This document shows positions 1 through 6,159 of a DNA stretch of 6,284 bases, piece after piece. This DNA comes from Pseudomonadota bacterium. GTDB lineage: Bacteria; BMS3Abin14. The notes under the pieces are model-generated. The model saw nothing but the letters and a program-made list of their open reading frames with translations. It searched no databases and was not told the DNA's origin. The stretch's first letter is position 1; the number at the start of each line of letters is the position of its first letter. Both the position numbers and the translations under genes were made by a program. The stretch lies in the NCBI GenBank assembly GCA_016937135.1, contig JAFGWO010000010.1:1-6284 (forward strand), given 5' to 3'.

Positions 1-93
1 CTGGGGATTCATCCGGGGATAGACCTTTTCCTGTCCACAGGATCGCCCGGCATCGGATTAATCCACAGGATAGGACACAGGGTTGTCAACAGC
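1..93. promoter_or_regulatory. DnaA-box-like repeats beyond the 3' end of dnaA
   Basis: No gene is visible in this short stretch. The 10-mer TCCACAGGAT occurs twice in the same orientation, at 34-43 and 62-71, 28 bases apart. Each copy sits in a degenerate DnaA box: CTGTCCACA at 31-39 (two mismatches to TTWTNCACA) and TAATCCACA at 59-67 (one mismatch). GGGGAT also repeats at 3-8 and 15-20. On the minus strand TTGACA (89 to 84) is a perfect -35 hexamer for a gene further left, often dnaN in this gene order, but the best -10 (TGGATT, 18-base spacer) is poor. The stretch may be a second DnaA-binding cluster or the control region of the next leftward gene. No terminator with a T tract follows dnaA here. 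Confidence 0.4.
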
Positions 94-1473
94 CTAGGAA
101 CCGTTGCCTCCTTCGAGTTCTTTCGTCAGACGATCCAGCATCATCTGGAAATCGGGTTTTTCACCGGCCATATTTTCGATCTTGTGAATGGCGTGAAGAA
201 CGGTGGAGTGGTCCCTCCCGCCGAAATACCGTCCGATCTCCGGAAGAGAGAGGCCTGTTAACTGCCGCGCCAGGTACATGGCCGTATGGCGCGGGGTGAT
301 GAAGGTCTTGTTCTTTTTCTTGGATTTGAGGTCCGAGATCTTTATCTGGAAGTGAAGGGAGATTTTTTTCTGGATGTCATCCACGCTGATGGGCTGTTTT
401 CTCTTTTCCAGGAAGTTTTTCAGGGCCTCGTGGACCAGGGGCAGGTCGATGACCTTGGTCTTGGCGAAGGAAGCAAAGGCCGAGACCCTCTGAAGGTACC
501 CTTCCAGTTCCCGGATATTGGAACCGGTGTTTTCCGCCAGGAAAAGGGATACGTCCTTTGGGAGGACGATCCCGGACCATTCGGCCTTTTTTTCAAGGAT
601 CGCTATCTTGGTTTCCAGGTCCGGCGGCTGGATGTCGGCGATCAGGCCCCATTCGAAACGGGATCTGAGCCTTTCCTCAAGGTCGGGAATCTCGCGGGGA
701 AACTTGTCCGAGGAGACGACGATCTGTTTGTGGGAATCAAAAAGGGAGTTGAAAGTGTGAAAAAATTCCTCCTGGGTCCTCTCCTTGCCGGCGATGAACT
801 GGATGTCGTCTACAAGAAGGATGTCCATGTTCCGGTAGGTTTCCCGGAATTGGGGCATGCGGTCAAACCGGAGACAGTTGATCAGCTCGTTCATGAACCG
901 CTCGGAGGACAGGTAGCAAAGCTTGATTTTCGGGTTCTGGACCCTGGCGTGGTGTCCGATGGCATGCATCAGGTGGGTTTTCCCGAGGCCGACCCCGCCA
1001 TAGATGAAAAGGGGGTTGTAGGATTTAGCCGGGCGATCGGCCACGGCCATGGAGGCCGCATGGGCGAACTGGTTGCCGTTTCCGACCACAAAAGTGTCAA
1101 AGGTGTATTTTGGATTCAATTCGGCATGGTCGTCGGTTCCGTTTGACGGCGCCGTTTTTTCCTTTCGGGGCGCGGTCCGGCGGTCGGGATCCTTTTTCTC
1201 CGGCTGCTTGCTTTCCTTCGCGGGGCTTCCGGGGTCAACTTCGATGCGCACGGGCATCGCGAGCCCCGTCAGGTGCTGGGCGGTGGAGGTAAGGGTGGAA
1301 ATGTAATTTTCCTCGACCCAGTCCTTGATAAAGGAATGGGGCGCTTTCAGGAGGAGCCCCTGATCATCGACCTGGGACGGTACAAGGGTACCGAACCAGG
1401 AATTGAAGATCTGGCTGTTGACCTCTTCCTTCAGGCTGTCGAGGATCTGGTTCCAGAGCGCCTGAGCTTTCAT
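94..1473 (-). CDS. dnaA: Chromosomal replication initiator protein DnaA
   Basis: DnaA binds 9-bp boxes at oriC, forms an ATP-dependent filament, opens the duplex and helps load the replicative helicase. The protein is 459 residues, a normal length. Domain I (about 1-80) begins MKAQALWNQILDSLK. Domain II (about 81-115) is a charged, proline- and lysine-rich linker, probably disordered. The AAA+ domain has Walker A GGVGLGKT (159-166), Walker B LLVDD (219-223), sensor 1 IVVSSD (251-256) and box VII around ERLRSRFEWGL (267-277). Domain IV (about 350-459) ends in the DNA-binding signature GGRDHSTVLHAI (418-429). The frame stays open upstream to 1584, but those 37 residues resemble no DnaA N-terminus and would be encoded by the DnaA boxes. 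The ATG at 1473 matches domain I and has AAAGG four bases upstream. The stop is TAG. The gene diverges from rpmH across the presumed origin and is probably autoregulated through the boxes at 1528-1561. Confidence 0.97.
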   Translation of the reverse strand: MKAQALWNQILDSLKEEVNSQIFNSWFGTLVPSQVDDQGLLLKAPHSFIKDWVEENYISTLTSTAQHLTGLAMPVRIEVDPGSPAKESKQPEKKDPDRRTAPRKEKTAPSNGTDDHAELNPKYTFDTFVVGNGNQFAHAASMAVADRPAKSYNPLFIYGGVGLGKTHLMHAIGHHARVQNPKIKLCYLSSERFMNELINCLRFDRMPQFRETYRNMDILLVDDIQFIAGKERTQEEFFHTFNSLFDSHKQIVVSSDKFPREIPDLEERLRSRFEWGLIADIQPPDLETKIAILEKKAEWSGIVLPKDVSLFLAENTGSNIRELEGYLQRVSAFASFAKTKVIDLPLVHEALKNFLEKRKQPISVDDIQKKISLHFQIKISDLKSKKKNKTFITPRHTAMYLARQLTGLSLPEIGRYFGGRDHSTVLHAIHKIENMAGEKPDFQMMLDRLTKELEGGNGS

Positions 1474-1540
1474 TATGCCTTTGTTTTCAAAACCTTGAAG
1501 GGCCCGATCCCATATCTGAAACCGTCGGTTTACACACAGA

Positions 1541-1562
1541 CTTTTCCACAGGTGTGGAAAAG
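1541..1562. promoter_or_regulatory. Palindromic pair of DnaA boxes in the dnaA leader
   Basis: Two 10-base arms, CTTTTCCACA and TGTGGAAAAG, face each other around a GG centre and form a perfect inverted repeat. Each arm contains TTTTCCACA, which fits the relaxed DnaA box TTWTNCACA. A one-mismatch box, GTTTACACA, lies just to the left at 1528-1536. The pair is 68 bases upstream of the dnaA start and next to the AT-rich tract. It could therefore serve both origin unwinding and DnaA autorepression. Confidence 0.75.
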
Positions 1563-1565
1563 CCG

Positions 1566-1603
1566 AAAAAATCAATAAAAACAAAAACTTATATTATATT
1601 TTT
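1566..1603. other. AT-rich tract, candidate DNA unwinding element
   Basis: Only three of these 38 bases are G or C (positions 1573, 1582 and 1588), in a window that is otherwise GC-rich. It consists of A-runs on the plus strand followed by alternating TA-rich sequence. It begins four bases from the DnaA-box palindrome, the arrangement expected for the site where DnaA melts the duplex. It also carries the best -10 hexamer for dnaA on the minus strand. Confidence 0.65.
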
Positions 1604-1621
1604 CCTGTATTTCGCCGGCCA
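1593..1621 (-). promoter_or_regulatory. Candidate dnaA promoter
   Basis: On the minus strand a perfect -10 hexamer TATAAT (1598 to 1593) is preceded at 17 bases by TGGCCG (1621 to 1616), which matches only three of six -35 positions. Transcription would start near 1586 and give a leader of about 113 bases that includes the DnaA-box palindrome. The -10 lies in AT-rich DNA, where such hexamers arise by chance, so this is a weak call. Confidence 0.35.
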
Positions 1622-1824
1622 TTTTGAAAAACTGTAGATTTGTGGAAACGGCCGGGAAAAACCCGTCTTAACAGAAACTTAACCGTAGTGCCAGAAAGTG
1701 GAGAAGAAATTTCCAAGAGCAAGGGCGCAGTCTCCGAACATCCATCTGGACTCCCCTGCGGCGCTGATTCCTACCCCTCCCGAACCGGATAGTCACTTTG
1801 TATAACAGATGGCCCCGAACCGTT

Positions 1825-1872
1825 GCAAGGGAAAAGAATTTCCCCCGCCCGGAGGGCGGTCAGGACCCTTGC
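1825..1872. repeat. Nested inverted repeats upstream of the rpmH promoter
   Basis: Three inverted repeats are stacked here. GGGAAA/TTTCCC (1829-1834 with 1839-1844, loop AGAA) is immediately followed by CCGCCC/GGGCGG (1845-1850 with 1854-1859, loop GGA). An outer pair GCAAGGG/CCCTTGC (1825-1831 with 1866-1872) can enclose the second hairpin and competes with the first. The right outer arm overlaps the candidate -35 at 1869-1874. No T tract follows, so this is not an intrinsic terminator. It could be a protein-binding or structural part of the origin, or chance in GC-rich DNA. Confidence 0.45.
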
Positions 1873-1897
1873 CCTGAGCCAAAATCTCTGATATATG
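1869..1897 (+). promoter_or_regulatory. Candidate promoter of the rpmH-rnpA-yidD-yidC cluster
   Basis: TTGCCC (1869-1874) and TATATG (1892-1897) each match four of six consensus positions of a sigma-70-type promoter and are separated by exactly 17 bases. Transcription would begin near 1904, about 125 bases before rpmH and about 49 before the ATG at 1953. It is the best-spaced pair I found between dnaA and rpmH on this strand. Confidence 0.45.
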
Positions 1898-2028
1898 GAC
1901 TAGTTCCGCCAGATATCAAGGCCATGCGGCCTGATCTGCCAAGGAGCGAGGGATGAAGCCCGTCGCGAGAGTCCGACCGTCCCCTTCCGCGGTGATCGAG
2001 GGGCCCGGCCAAAAAAGGAGAGAGCACC

Positions 2029-2163
2029 TTGAAAAGGACCTTTCAACCCAGCAATATTTCCAAAAAGCGGACCCACGGGTTCCGGGCCCGGATGGCCACA
2101 AAGGGCGGACGCCTGGTCCTGAAAAGGAGAAGGGCCAAGGGAAGGAAGCTTTTGACCGTTTGA
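2029..2163 (+). CDS. rpmH: 50S ribosomal protein L34
   Basis: The 44-residue product is a clear L34: it begins [18 protein letters not shown], continues [10 protein letters not shown] and ends in an arginine/lysine-rich tail [13 protein letters not shown]34 is a small basic protein of the large ribosomal subunit that binds 23S rRNA. The start codon is TTG, fixed by the family-invariant KRTFQP that follows. AGGAG at 2016-2020 lies eight bases upstream, a strong ribosome binding site. The stop TGA overlaps the TTG proposed as the start of rnpA (TTGA at 2160-2163), suggesting translational coupling. The whole gene also lies inside a longer open frame that runs into rnpA. Confidence 0.96.
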   Translation: MKRTFQPSNISKKRTHGFRARMATKGGRLVLKRRRAKGRKLLTV

Positions 2164-2528
2164 GGGAAAACCCTGATTCCCGCTTCCCCCCTTCCTTGCG
2201 GGTCCGGTCAAGGTCCGATTATCTTGCAATCCAGAGGACCGGGAGAAAAGTAAGGGGGCGTTGTTTTACCCTTTTGACCCTCCGGAACGACCTCCCCTTC
2301 TCACGATTCGGCCTCACCGTTTCAAAGAAGATCGGCAAGGCAGTCGACCGGAACCGGATAAAAAGGAAGATCCGGGAGATCCAGAGGCTCTGCCGGCACA
2401 GGATCCTCCCGGGATACGATATCGTCCTCATCGCCAGACGGGAGTCCCTGGCAGCCCCTTTCCAGGAAATGGAGGAGGAATTTCGCCGCATGATCCGCGC
2501 CGCGGGTCTCGCGAAAGAAGGCCTCTGA
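2160..2528 (+). CDS. rnpA: Ribonuclease P protein component
   Basis: RnpA binds the catalytic RNase P RNA and assists removal of 5' leaders from pre-tRNAs. From the TTG at 2160 the product is 122 residues, typical for the family. It has the family's N-terminal pattern [13 protein letters not shown] (9-21), then [24 protein letters not shown] (50-73) with the RNR motif at 64-66, and a helical C-terminal half ([23 protein letters not shown]). The TTG overlaps the rpmH stop, places the usual few residues before FPPSLR, and has GGAAGG-type sequence about 11-15 bases upstream. A later TTG at 2196 would cut into the conserved N-terminus. The same frame is open to an ATG at 1953 with an excellent AAGGAG, which would give 191 residues and enclose rpmH. 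The gene is certain; the start is not. Confidence 0.93.
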   Translation: MRENPDSRFPPSLRVRSRSDYLAIQRTGRKVRGRCFTLLTLRNDLPFSRFGLTVSKKIGKAVDRNRIKRKIREIQRLCRHRILPGYDIVLIARRESLAAPFQEMEEEFRRMIRAAGLAKEGL

Positions 2529-2538
2529 AGGTTAAAAG

Positions 2539-2850
2539 ATGAAAGGTTTCGTCATAGCCTGCATCCGTTTCTACAAAAACTGGGTCTCCCCGGCCCTTGG
2601 GCCCACGTGCCGTTTCTTTCCTACCTGTTCAACTTATGCTATGGAAGCGGTAGAAAGAAAAGGCGTCCTGAAAGGATCCGCCCTTGCTGTCAGACGCCTG
2701 CTCAAATGCCACCCCTGGCATCCGGGAGGATTTGATCCCGTTCCCCCGGGGGTGGATATTCCCTACGATCCGGCGGGCCGCCCGGACGGGGGACCAACGC
2801 TTCAGGCCCGCCAGAAAATAACGGACCCGGGCCGGACCGGGGACCGATAA
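2539..2850 (+). CDS. yidD: Membrane protein insertion efficiency factor YidD
   Basis: YidD is a small inner-membrane-associated protein that aids insertion of membrane proteins together with YidC. The 103-residue product has the family core: an amphipathic N-terminal segment ([15 protein letters not shown]), then [17 protein letters not shown] (21-37), [29 protein letters not shown] (43-71) and the conserved cysteines C24, C30 and C57. After about residue 71 there is a 32-residue polar tail rich in proline, glycine and arginine with no visible family pattern; the E. coli protein is about 85 residues. The ATG follows the rnpA stop by 10 bases, and GAAGG overlapping that stop (2527-2531) is a good ribosome binding site. 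It lies between rnpA and yidC as in most genomes. Confidence 0.95.
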   Translation: MKGFVIACIRFYKNWVSPALGPTCRFFPTCSTYAMEAVERKGVLKGSALAVRRLLKCHPWHPGGFDPVPPGVDIPYDPAGRPDGGPTLQARQKITDPGRTGDR

Positions 2851-2871
2851 AGGTATAAAGGGACCATCTCT

Positions 2872-4581
2872 ATGGAAGATCAGGGTAAAAGACTCATCCT
2901 CGCACTCGTTCTGTCCTTCGCCTTCCTGATGGTGTACCAGAGATATTTTCTTCCTCCCTCCCCGGAACCCGTCCAGACGGAGGAAAGCCAGTCCGCGGCC
3001 CAGGAAGCCATCGCGGAACCCTCCGGGGAAGCGCCTCTCACGGAAACCCCGCCGGGTCCGCCTCCCGAACCCATCGGCGGAAGCGAAGAGACCTACATCA
3101 CCGTATCGACCCCCCTTTATGAAGCGGTCCTGACCAACCGGGGGGGAGCCCTGAAGAGTTTCACCCTCACCCAATACAGGGAGGAGCTCAAGGATCCCGA
3201 CTCCCGCGTTCAGATGGTCCACGACGCCGGCCAGGAATCCGTCCTTCCCCTTGCCGCGGAATTTACCGGGGCCGGGGGGCCTCTCGGATTTTCCCAGGCC
3301 CTTTTCCGCACCGAAGGCGGCGATCTCTCCCTAAGGGATGGTCAAAGGGGCACCGTTTCTTTCCGGTACCGGACCCCCGAAGGCCTTGAAATGGTCAAAA
3401 CCCTTGAATTTGCAAGCGATTCTTATGAGATTCGCTGCGGGGTGAATATCATTAACCGTTCGGGGCAGACCATCGGCGGGCGCGGCTCCCTTATCTGGGG
3501 CCCGGGGCTGGAGGATATCGTCGGTGCCGGCGGGGAAGAGAATAAGTCCCGGAGTTCACGTTACGGATACAAGGGCGCCCTTGTCCTCGACGGACGCAAG
3601 ACCAGCAAGATAAAGGCCAAGGATCTCGAGGGGACCCGGACTTTCGAGGAACCGGTGACCTGGATCGCCTCCTCCGACATGTATTTCGTAGCGGTCCTTC
3701 TGCCCGTTGAAGGGTTTGACGGAGCCCTGGCCCGGAAGGGCTCGGGAGAACGGGTGGAGGTCGCCCTCCTTTCCCAGCAGCGCCTCTCCCCGGGCGCCGG
3801 GGCCGAGATGGCGGCTTCGGCCTACGTGGGGCCCAAGGAGATGAACTCCCTGAGGCAGGTGGACCCTTCACTTATCCGGACCATCGACTTCGGGATATTC
3901 GGCTTCATCGCCAAACCTCTCCTGGAACTGCTCAACTTTTTCCACAGGTACGTGGGCAATTACGGCCTGGCCATCATTATCCTGAGCGCTTTGATCAAGA
4001 TTATCTTCATCCCCTTTTCGGCCATAAGCCACCGCTCCATGAAAAAGATGTCCCGGCTTCAGCCCCAGATCAACGCCCTCCGGGACCGCTACAAGAAGGA
4101 CAAGGAAAAGCTCAATCAGGAGGTCATGAAGCTCTATCAGCAGAATCGGGTCAACCCCGCCAGCGGGTGTCTGCCGATTCTCGTCCAGATCCCCGTCTTT
4201 TTCGCCCTCTACCGCGCGCTTTTAGGAGCTATTGAGCTAAGGCACGCCCCCTTCTATCTCTGGATCGTGGACCTTTCTGCAAAGGATCCCCTTTACATCA
4301 CCCCCATCATCATGGGGGCCACCATGTTCCTTCAGCAGAAGATGACGCCTACGGCCGCCGACCCCAGGCAGGCCCGTATCATGCTTTTTCTCCCCATCAT
4401 TTTCACCGCCCTTTTTCTCAGTTTTCCCGCCGGTCTGGTCATCTACTGGACCGTCAACAATGTCCTGACCATCGCCCACCAGTATTTCCTCAACAAGGCC
4501 AAGGACGGGGAAGAGCCGGTCGTGGAGGAAAAGCCGGCGTCCGGCAAGGGGAAGGGAAAGAAAAAGAAAACGGCGGACTGA
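2872..4581 (+). CDS. yidC: Membrane protein insertase YidC
   Basis: YidC inserts and folds inner-membrane proteins, alone or with SecYEG. The 569-residue product is the Gram-negative type. One transmembrane anchor (about 8-25) is followed by an acidic, proline-rich linker (27-70) and a periplasmic beta-rich domain to about 335. The conserved Oxa1/YidC core has membrane segments near 364-383, 433-452, 474-490 and 503-525. A charged cytoplasmic hairpin (about 387-425, RLQPQINALRDRYKKDKEKLNQEVMKLYQ) precedes NPASGCLPILVQIP. The positive residue of the hydrophilic groove is K376 (in ALIKIIFIP), where E. coli has R366. A lysine-rich tail (KGKGKKKK, 559-566) may contact the ribosome. The ATG has AAAGGGA (2857-2863) eight bases upstream and follows the yidD stop by 21 bases. 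No jag/khpB gene separates it from mnmE, unlike many Gram-positive clusters. Confidence 0.98.
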   Translation: MEDQGKRLILALVLSFAFLMVYQRYFLPPSPEPVQTEESQSAAQEAIAEPSGEAPLTETPPGPPPEPIGGSEETYITVSTPLYEAVLTNRGGALKSFTLTQYREELKDPDSRVQMVHDAGQESVLPLAAEFTGAGGPLGFSQALFRTEGGDLSLRDGQRGTVSFRYRTPEGLEMVKTLEFASDSYEIRCGVNIINRSGQTIGGRGSLIWGPGLEDIVGAGGEENKSRSSRYGYKGALVLDGRKTSKIKAKDLEGTRTFEEPVTWIASSDMYFVAVLLPVEGFDGALARKGSGERVEVALLSQQRLSPGAGAEMAASAYVGPKEMNSLRQVDPSLIRTIDFGIFGFIAKPLLELLNFFHRYVGNYGLAIIILSALIKIIFIPFSAISHRSMKKMSRLQPQINALRDRYKKDKEKLNQEVMKLYQQNRVNPASGCLPILVQIPVFFALYRALLGAIELRHAPFYLWIVDLSAKDPLYITPIIMGATMFLQQKMTPTAADPRQARIMLFLPIIFTALFLSFPAGLVIYWTVNNVLTIAHQYFLNKAKDGEEPVVEEKPASGKGKGKKKKTAD

Positions 4582-4612
4582 AAGGAAAGCCGGGCAGGGG
4601 GCCCCTTAAGAT

Positions 4613-4641
4613 CCGGGCCTCAATGACCGCCCCCCGCCCGG
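4613..4641 (+). repeat. Small inverted repeat before mnmE
   Basis: CCGGGC (4613-4618) can pair with GCCCGG (4636-4641) across an 18-base loop, next to the weak ribosome binding site of mnmE. There is no T tract, so it does not look like a terminator. It could lower mnmE translation or be chance in GC-rich sequence. Confidence 0.25.
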
Positions 4642-4650
4642 GATGGTTGC

Positions 4651-6060
4651 GTGATTCCCCCAGGAAGCAAGACATCCGGCCCCTCCGCCGGCCATACCCG
4701 CGACGATACCATCGCAGCCATTTCAACCCCTCCCGGCCCCGGAGCCATCGGCATGATCCGAGTCTCCGGGCCCGACGCCCTTTCGGTGGTTCAGAAGGTC
4801 TTCACCCCTGCCTCCCCCCAAAAAGCCCCTTTCCCTGCCAGAAAGGCCCTGTTCGGCCGCGCCCACCATCCGGACCGTCCCTCCGATCCCATCGATCTGG
4901 GAGTCCTCACGTATTTTAACGGGCCCAAAACCTACACGGGGGAGGACCTGGCGGAAGTGACTTTGCACGGGGGGCCTCTGATCCTTCACACTTTCCTGCA
5001 GGCGGTGCTCAGGGCCGGAGCCAGGCTGGCGGAGCCGGGGGAATTCACACGAAGGGCTTTTCTCAATGGGCGCATGGACCTTTCCCAGGCGGAAGCGGTC
5101 GCCGGACTGATCTTTTCCGCAACGGATGAGGCCAGGAGGGTCATGCTCCGTCAGGTGGAGGGGGCCATGGGGCGGCAGGCGTCATCCATGCGGGAAAGCC
5201 TCCTTGAGAGCAAGGTCCTTCTGGAAGCGTCCATTGATTTTCCGGAAGAGGCGGAAGAGGGGGAACAGCAGCGGGTCCGGGGGCTCCTTGGGGAAACCCG
5301 GGACCAGGCCGCAAGGCTCCTCAAAACCACGAGGATGGGGATGGCCCTTCGGGAGGGGCTCAGGGTGGTCATCGCCGGGGCCCCCAACGTGGGGAAATCG
5401 AGCCTGTTAAACGCCCTGCTCCAGGAGGAAAGGGCCATTGTCCACGAGACGGAGGGAACCACGAGGGATTATATTGAAGGAACCCTCAATGTCGGGGGGC
5501 TCCCCGTGAAGGTGGTGGATACAGCCGGCATCAGGGTCTCGGCCGATGCCCTTGAACAGGAAGGGGTCCGGCGTACGAAGGGTCTCATGGATCGGGCCGA
5601 CGCCGTTCTTCTCGTCCTGGATCAGTCCCGCCCCCTTTACCCGCAGGAGCGGACGCTTCTGGAGGAAGGAGGGGGGGCGGCGCGCGTCATTGTGGTCAAC
5701 AAGGAAGACCTTAAGATCGATCCGGCTTTCCATGCGCCCCCGGGGGCCGTGAAGGTGTCGGCTCGGCAGGGCACAGGCATAGAGGATCTCAAAAGGGCCA
5801 TCAACGCGGCCTTCATGGGGGAAGGGCCGGATCCCGACCCCGAAAAAGGGGTCGTCATCTCCCTCAGGCAGGCCGAAGCCCTCGAGAAGGTCCGGGATGG
5901 CTGCACGGGGGCCCTGGAGGCCCTGCGGGAGAGCGGATGGCCCGAGGTTGCCGTTGTCGGTGTGGATGAGGCCTTGACGGCCCTGGGCCAGCTCGTCGGG
6001 GAGGTGACCGGGGAAGAGGTCCTGGAAGGGATCTTCAGCCGGTTCTGCATCGGGAAATAA
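4651..6060 (+). CDS. mnmE: tRNA uridine-5-carboxymethylaminomethyl modification GTPase MnmE
   Basis: MnmE (TrmE) works with MnmG, using methylenetetrahydrofolate and GTP hydrolysis, to modify the wobble uridine of certain tRNAs. The 469-residue product has the N-terminal folate-binding domain (DDTIAAISTPPGPGAIGMIRVSG; later GPKTYTGEDLAEVTLHGG and EFTRRAFLNGRMDLSQAEAV) and a helical domain split by the G domain. The GTPase motifs are G243-S250 (GAPNVGKS), EGTTRD (268-273), DTAG (290-293) and NKED (350-353). The protein ends FCIGK, whose cysteine (C466) is conserved. The start is GTG at 4651 with only a weak GGATGG upstream. It adds about 17 residues before DDTIAAI that most family members lack, and no in-frame ATG lies nearer than the one inside GMIRV. 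The gene begins 69 bases after yidC, probably in the same transcript. mnmG often follows but is not present before the window ends. Confidence 0.97.
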   Translation: MIPPGSKTSGPSAGHTRDDTIAAISTPPGPGAIGMIRVSGPDALSVVQKVFTPASPQKAPFPARKALFGRAHHPDRPSDPIDLGVLTYFNGPKTYTGEDLAEVTLHGGPLILHTFLQAVLRAGARLAEPGEFTRRAFLNGRMDLSQAEAVAGLIFSATDEARRVMLRQVEGAMGRQASSMRESLLESKVLLEASIDFPEEAEEGEQQRVRGLLGETRDQAARLLKTTRMGMALREGLRVVIAGAPNVGKSSLLNALLQEERAIVHETEGTTRDYIEGTLNVGGLPVKVVDTAGIRVSADALEQEGVRRTKGLMDRADAVLLVLDQSRPLYPQERTLLEEGGGAARVIVVNKEDLKIDPAFHAPPGAVKVSARQGTGIEDLKRAINAAFMGEGPDPDPEKGVVISLRQAEALEKVRDGCTGALEALRESGWPEVAVVGVDEALTALGQLVGEVTGEEVLEGIFSRFCIGK

Positions 6061-6067
6061 AAAAGGG

Positions 6068-6102
6068 TCTAGAGATGAGAGTCCAGAGTTGAGAGTTCAG
6101 AG
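6068..6102 (+). repeat. Five-copy heptanucleotide tandem repeat (TYNAGAG)
   Basis: Five consecutive 7-base units are TCTAGAG, ATGAGAG, TCCAGAG, TTGAGAG and TTCAGAG. The last four bases AGAG are constant and the first three vary. The array begins eight bases after the mnmE stop. It is not part of any recognisable gene. A related array in the opposite orientation lies at 6160-6180. Confidence 0.75.
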
Positions 6103-6159
6103 GGAAAGGGCTTCCCATGACCATCTTCGGTGTCGTCTCGCCGATTTTCAGGATTTCTT

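Larger units (their letters stand above)
1474..1952. other. oriC: Putative chromosomal replication origin (oriC)
   Basis: This is the divergent region between dnaA and the rpmH cluster, a classic oriC position (as in Pseudomonas and Bacillus). It contains two DnaA boxes matching TTWTNCACA (1542-1550 plus, 1553-1561 minus). Three more boxes have one mismatch: GTTTACACA at 1528-1536 plus, GTTTCCACA at 1641-1649 minus and TTATACAAA at 1797-1805 minus. An AT-rich tract lies directly beside the two best boxes. From about 1680 to 1825 I see nothing else recognisable apart from the box at 1797-1805. From 1825 to 1872 there are stacked inverted repeats, followed by a candidate promoter. No protein-coding frame here is convincing. 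Origin function is inferred from position and motifs. Confidence 0.8.

Noticed and set aside
286..1146. Long plus-strand open frame of 286 codons
   Set aside because: It lies wholly antisense to the conserved AAA+ and DNA-binding domains of dnaA, has no recognisable family pattern and is explained as a GC-rich shadow frame.
1474..1584. 37-residue N-terminal extension of DnaA (starting MFLLIF)
   Set aside because: The family N-terminus begins at MKAQALWNQIL. The extension would be encoded by the DnaA-box palindrome and flanking sequence, and a better start with AAAGG is at 1473.
1900..2229. Minus-strand frame of 109 codons opposite rpmH
   Set aside because: It is antisense to rpmH and its leader, with no recognisable protein pattern.
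3491..3871. Minus-strand frame of 126 codons inside yidC
   Set aside because: Low-complexity Pro/Arg/Gly/Ser composition typical of an antisense GC-rich shadow; yidC is unquestionably the gene here.
3938..3946. Consensus DnaA box TTTTCCACA
   Set aside because: It lies in the yidC coding sequence for Asn-Phe-Phe-His-Arg, is isolated and is far from the AT-rich tract, so it is probably chance.
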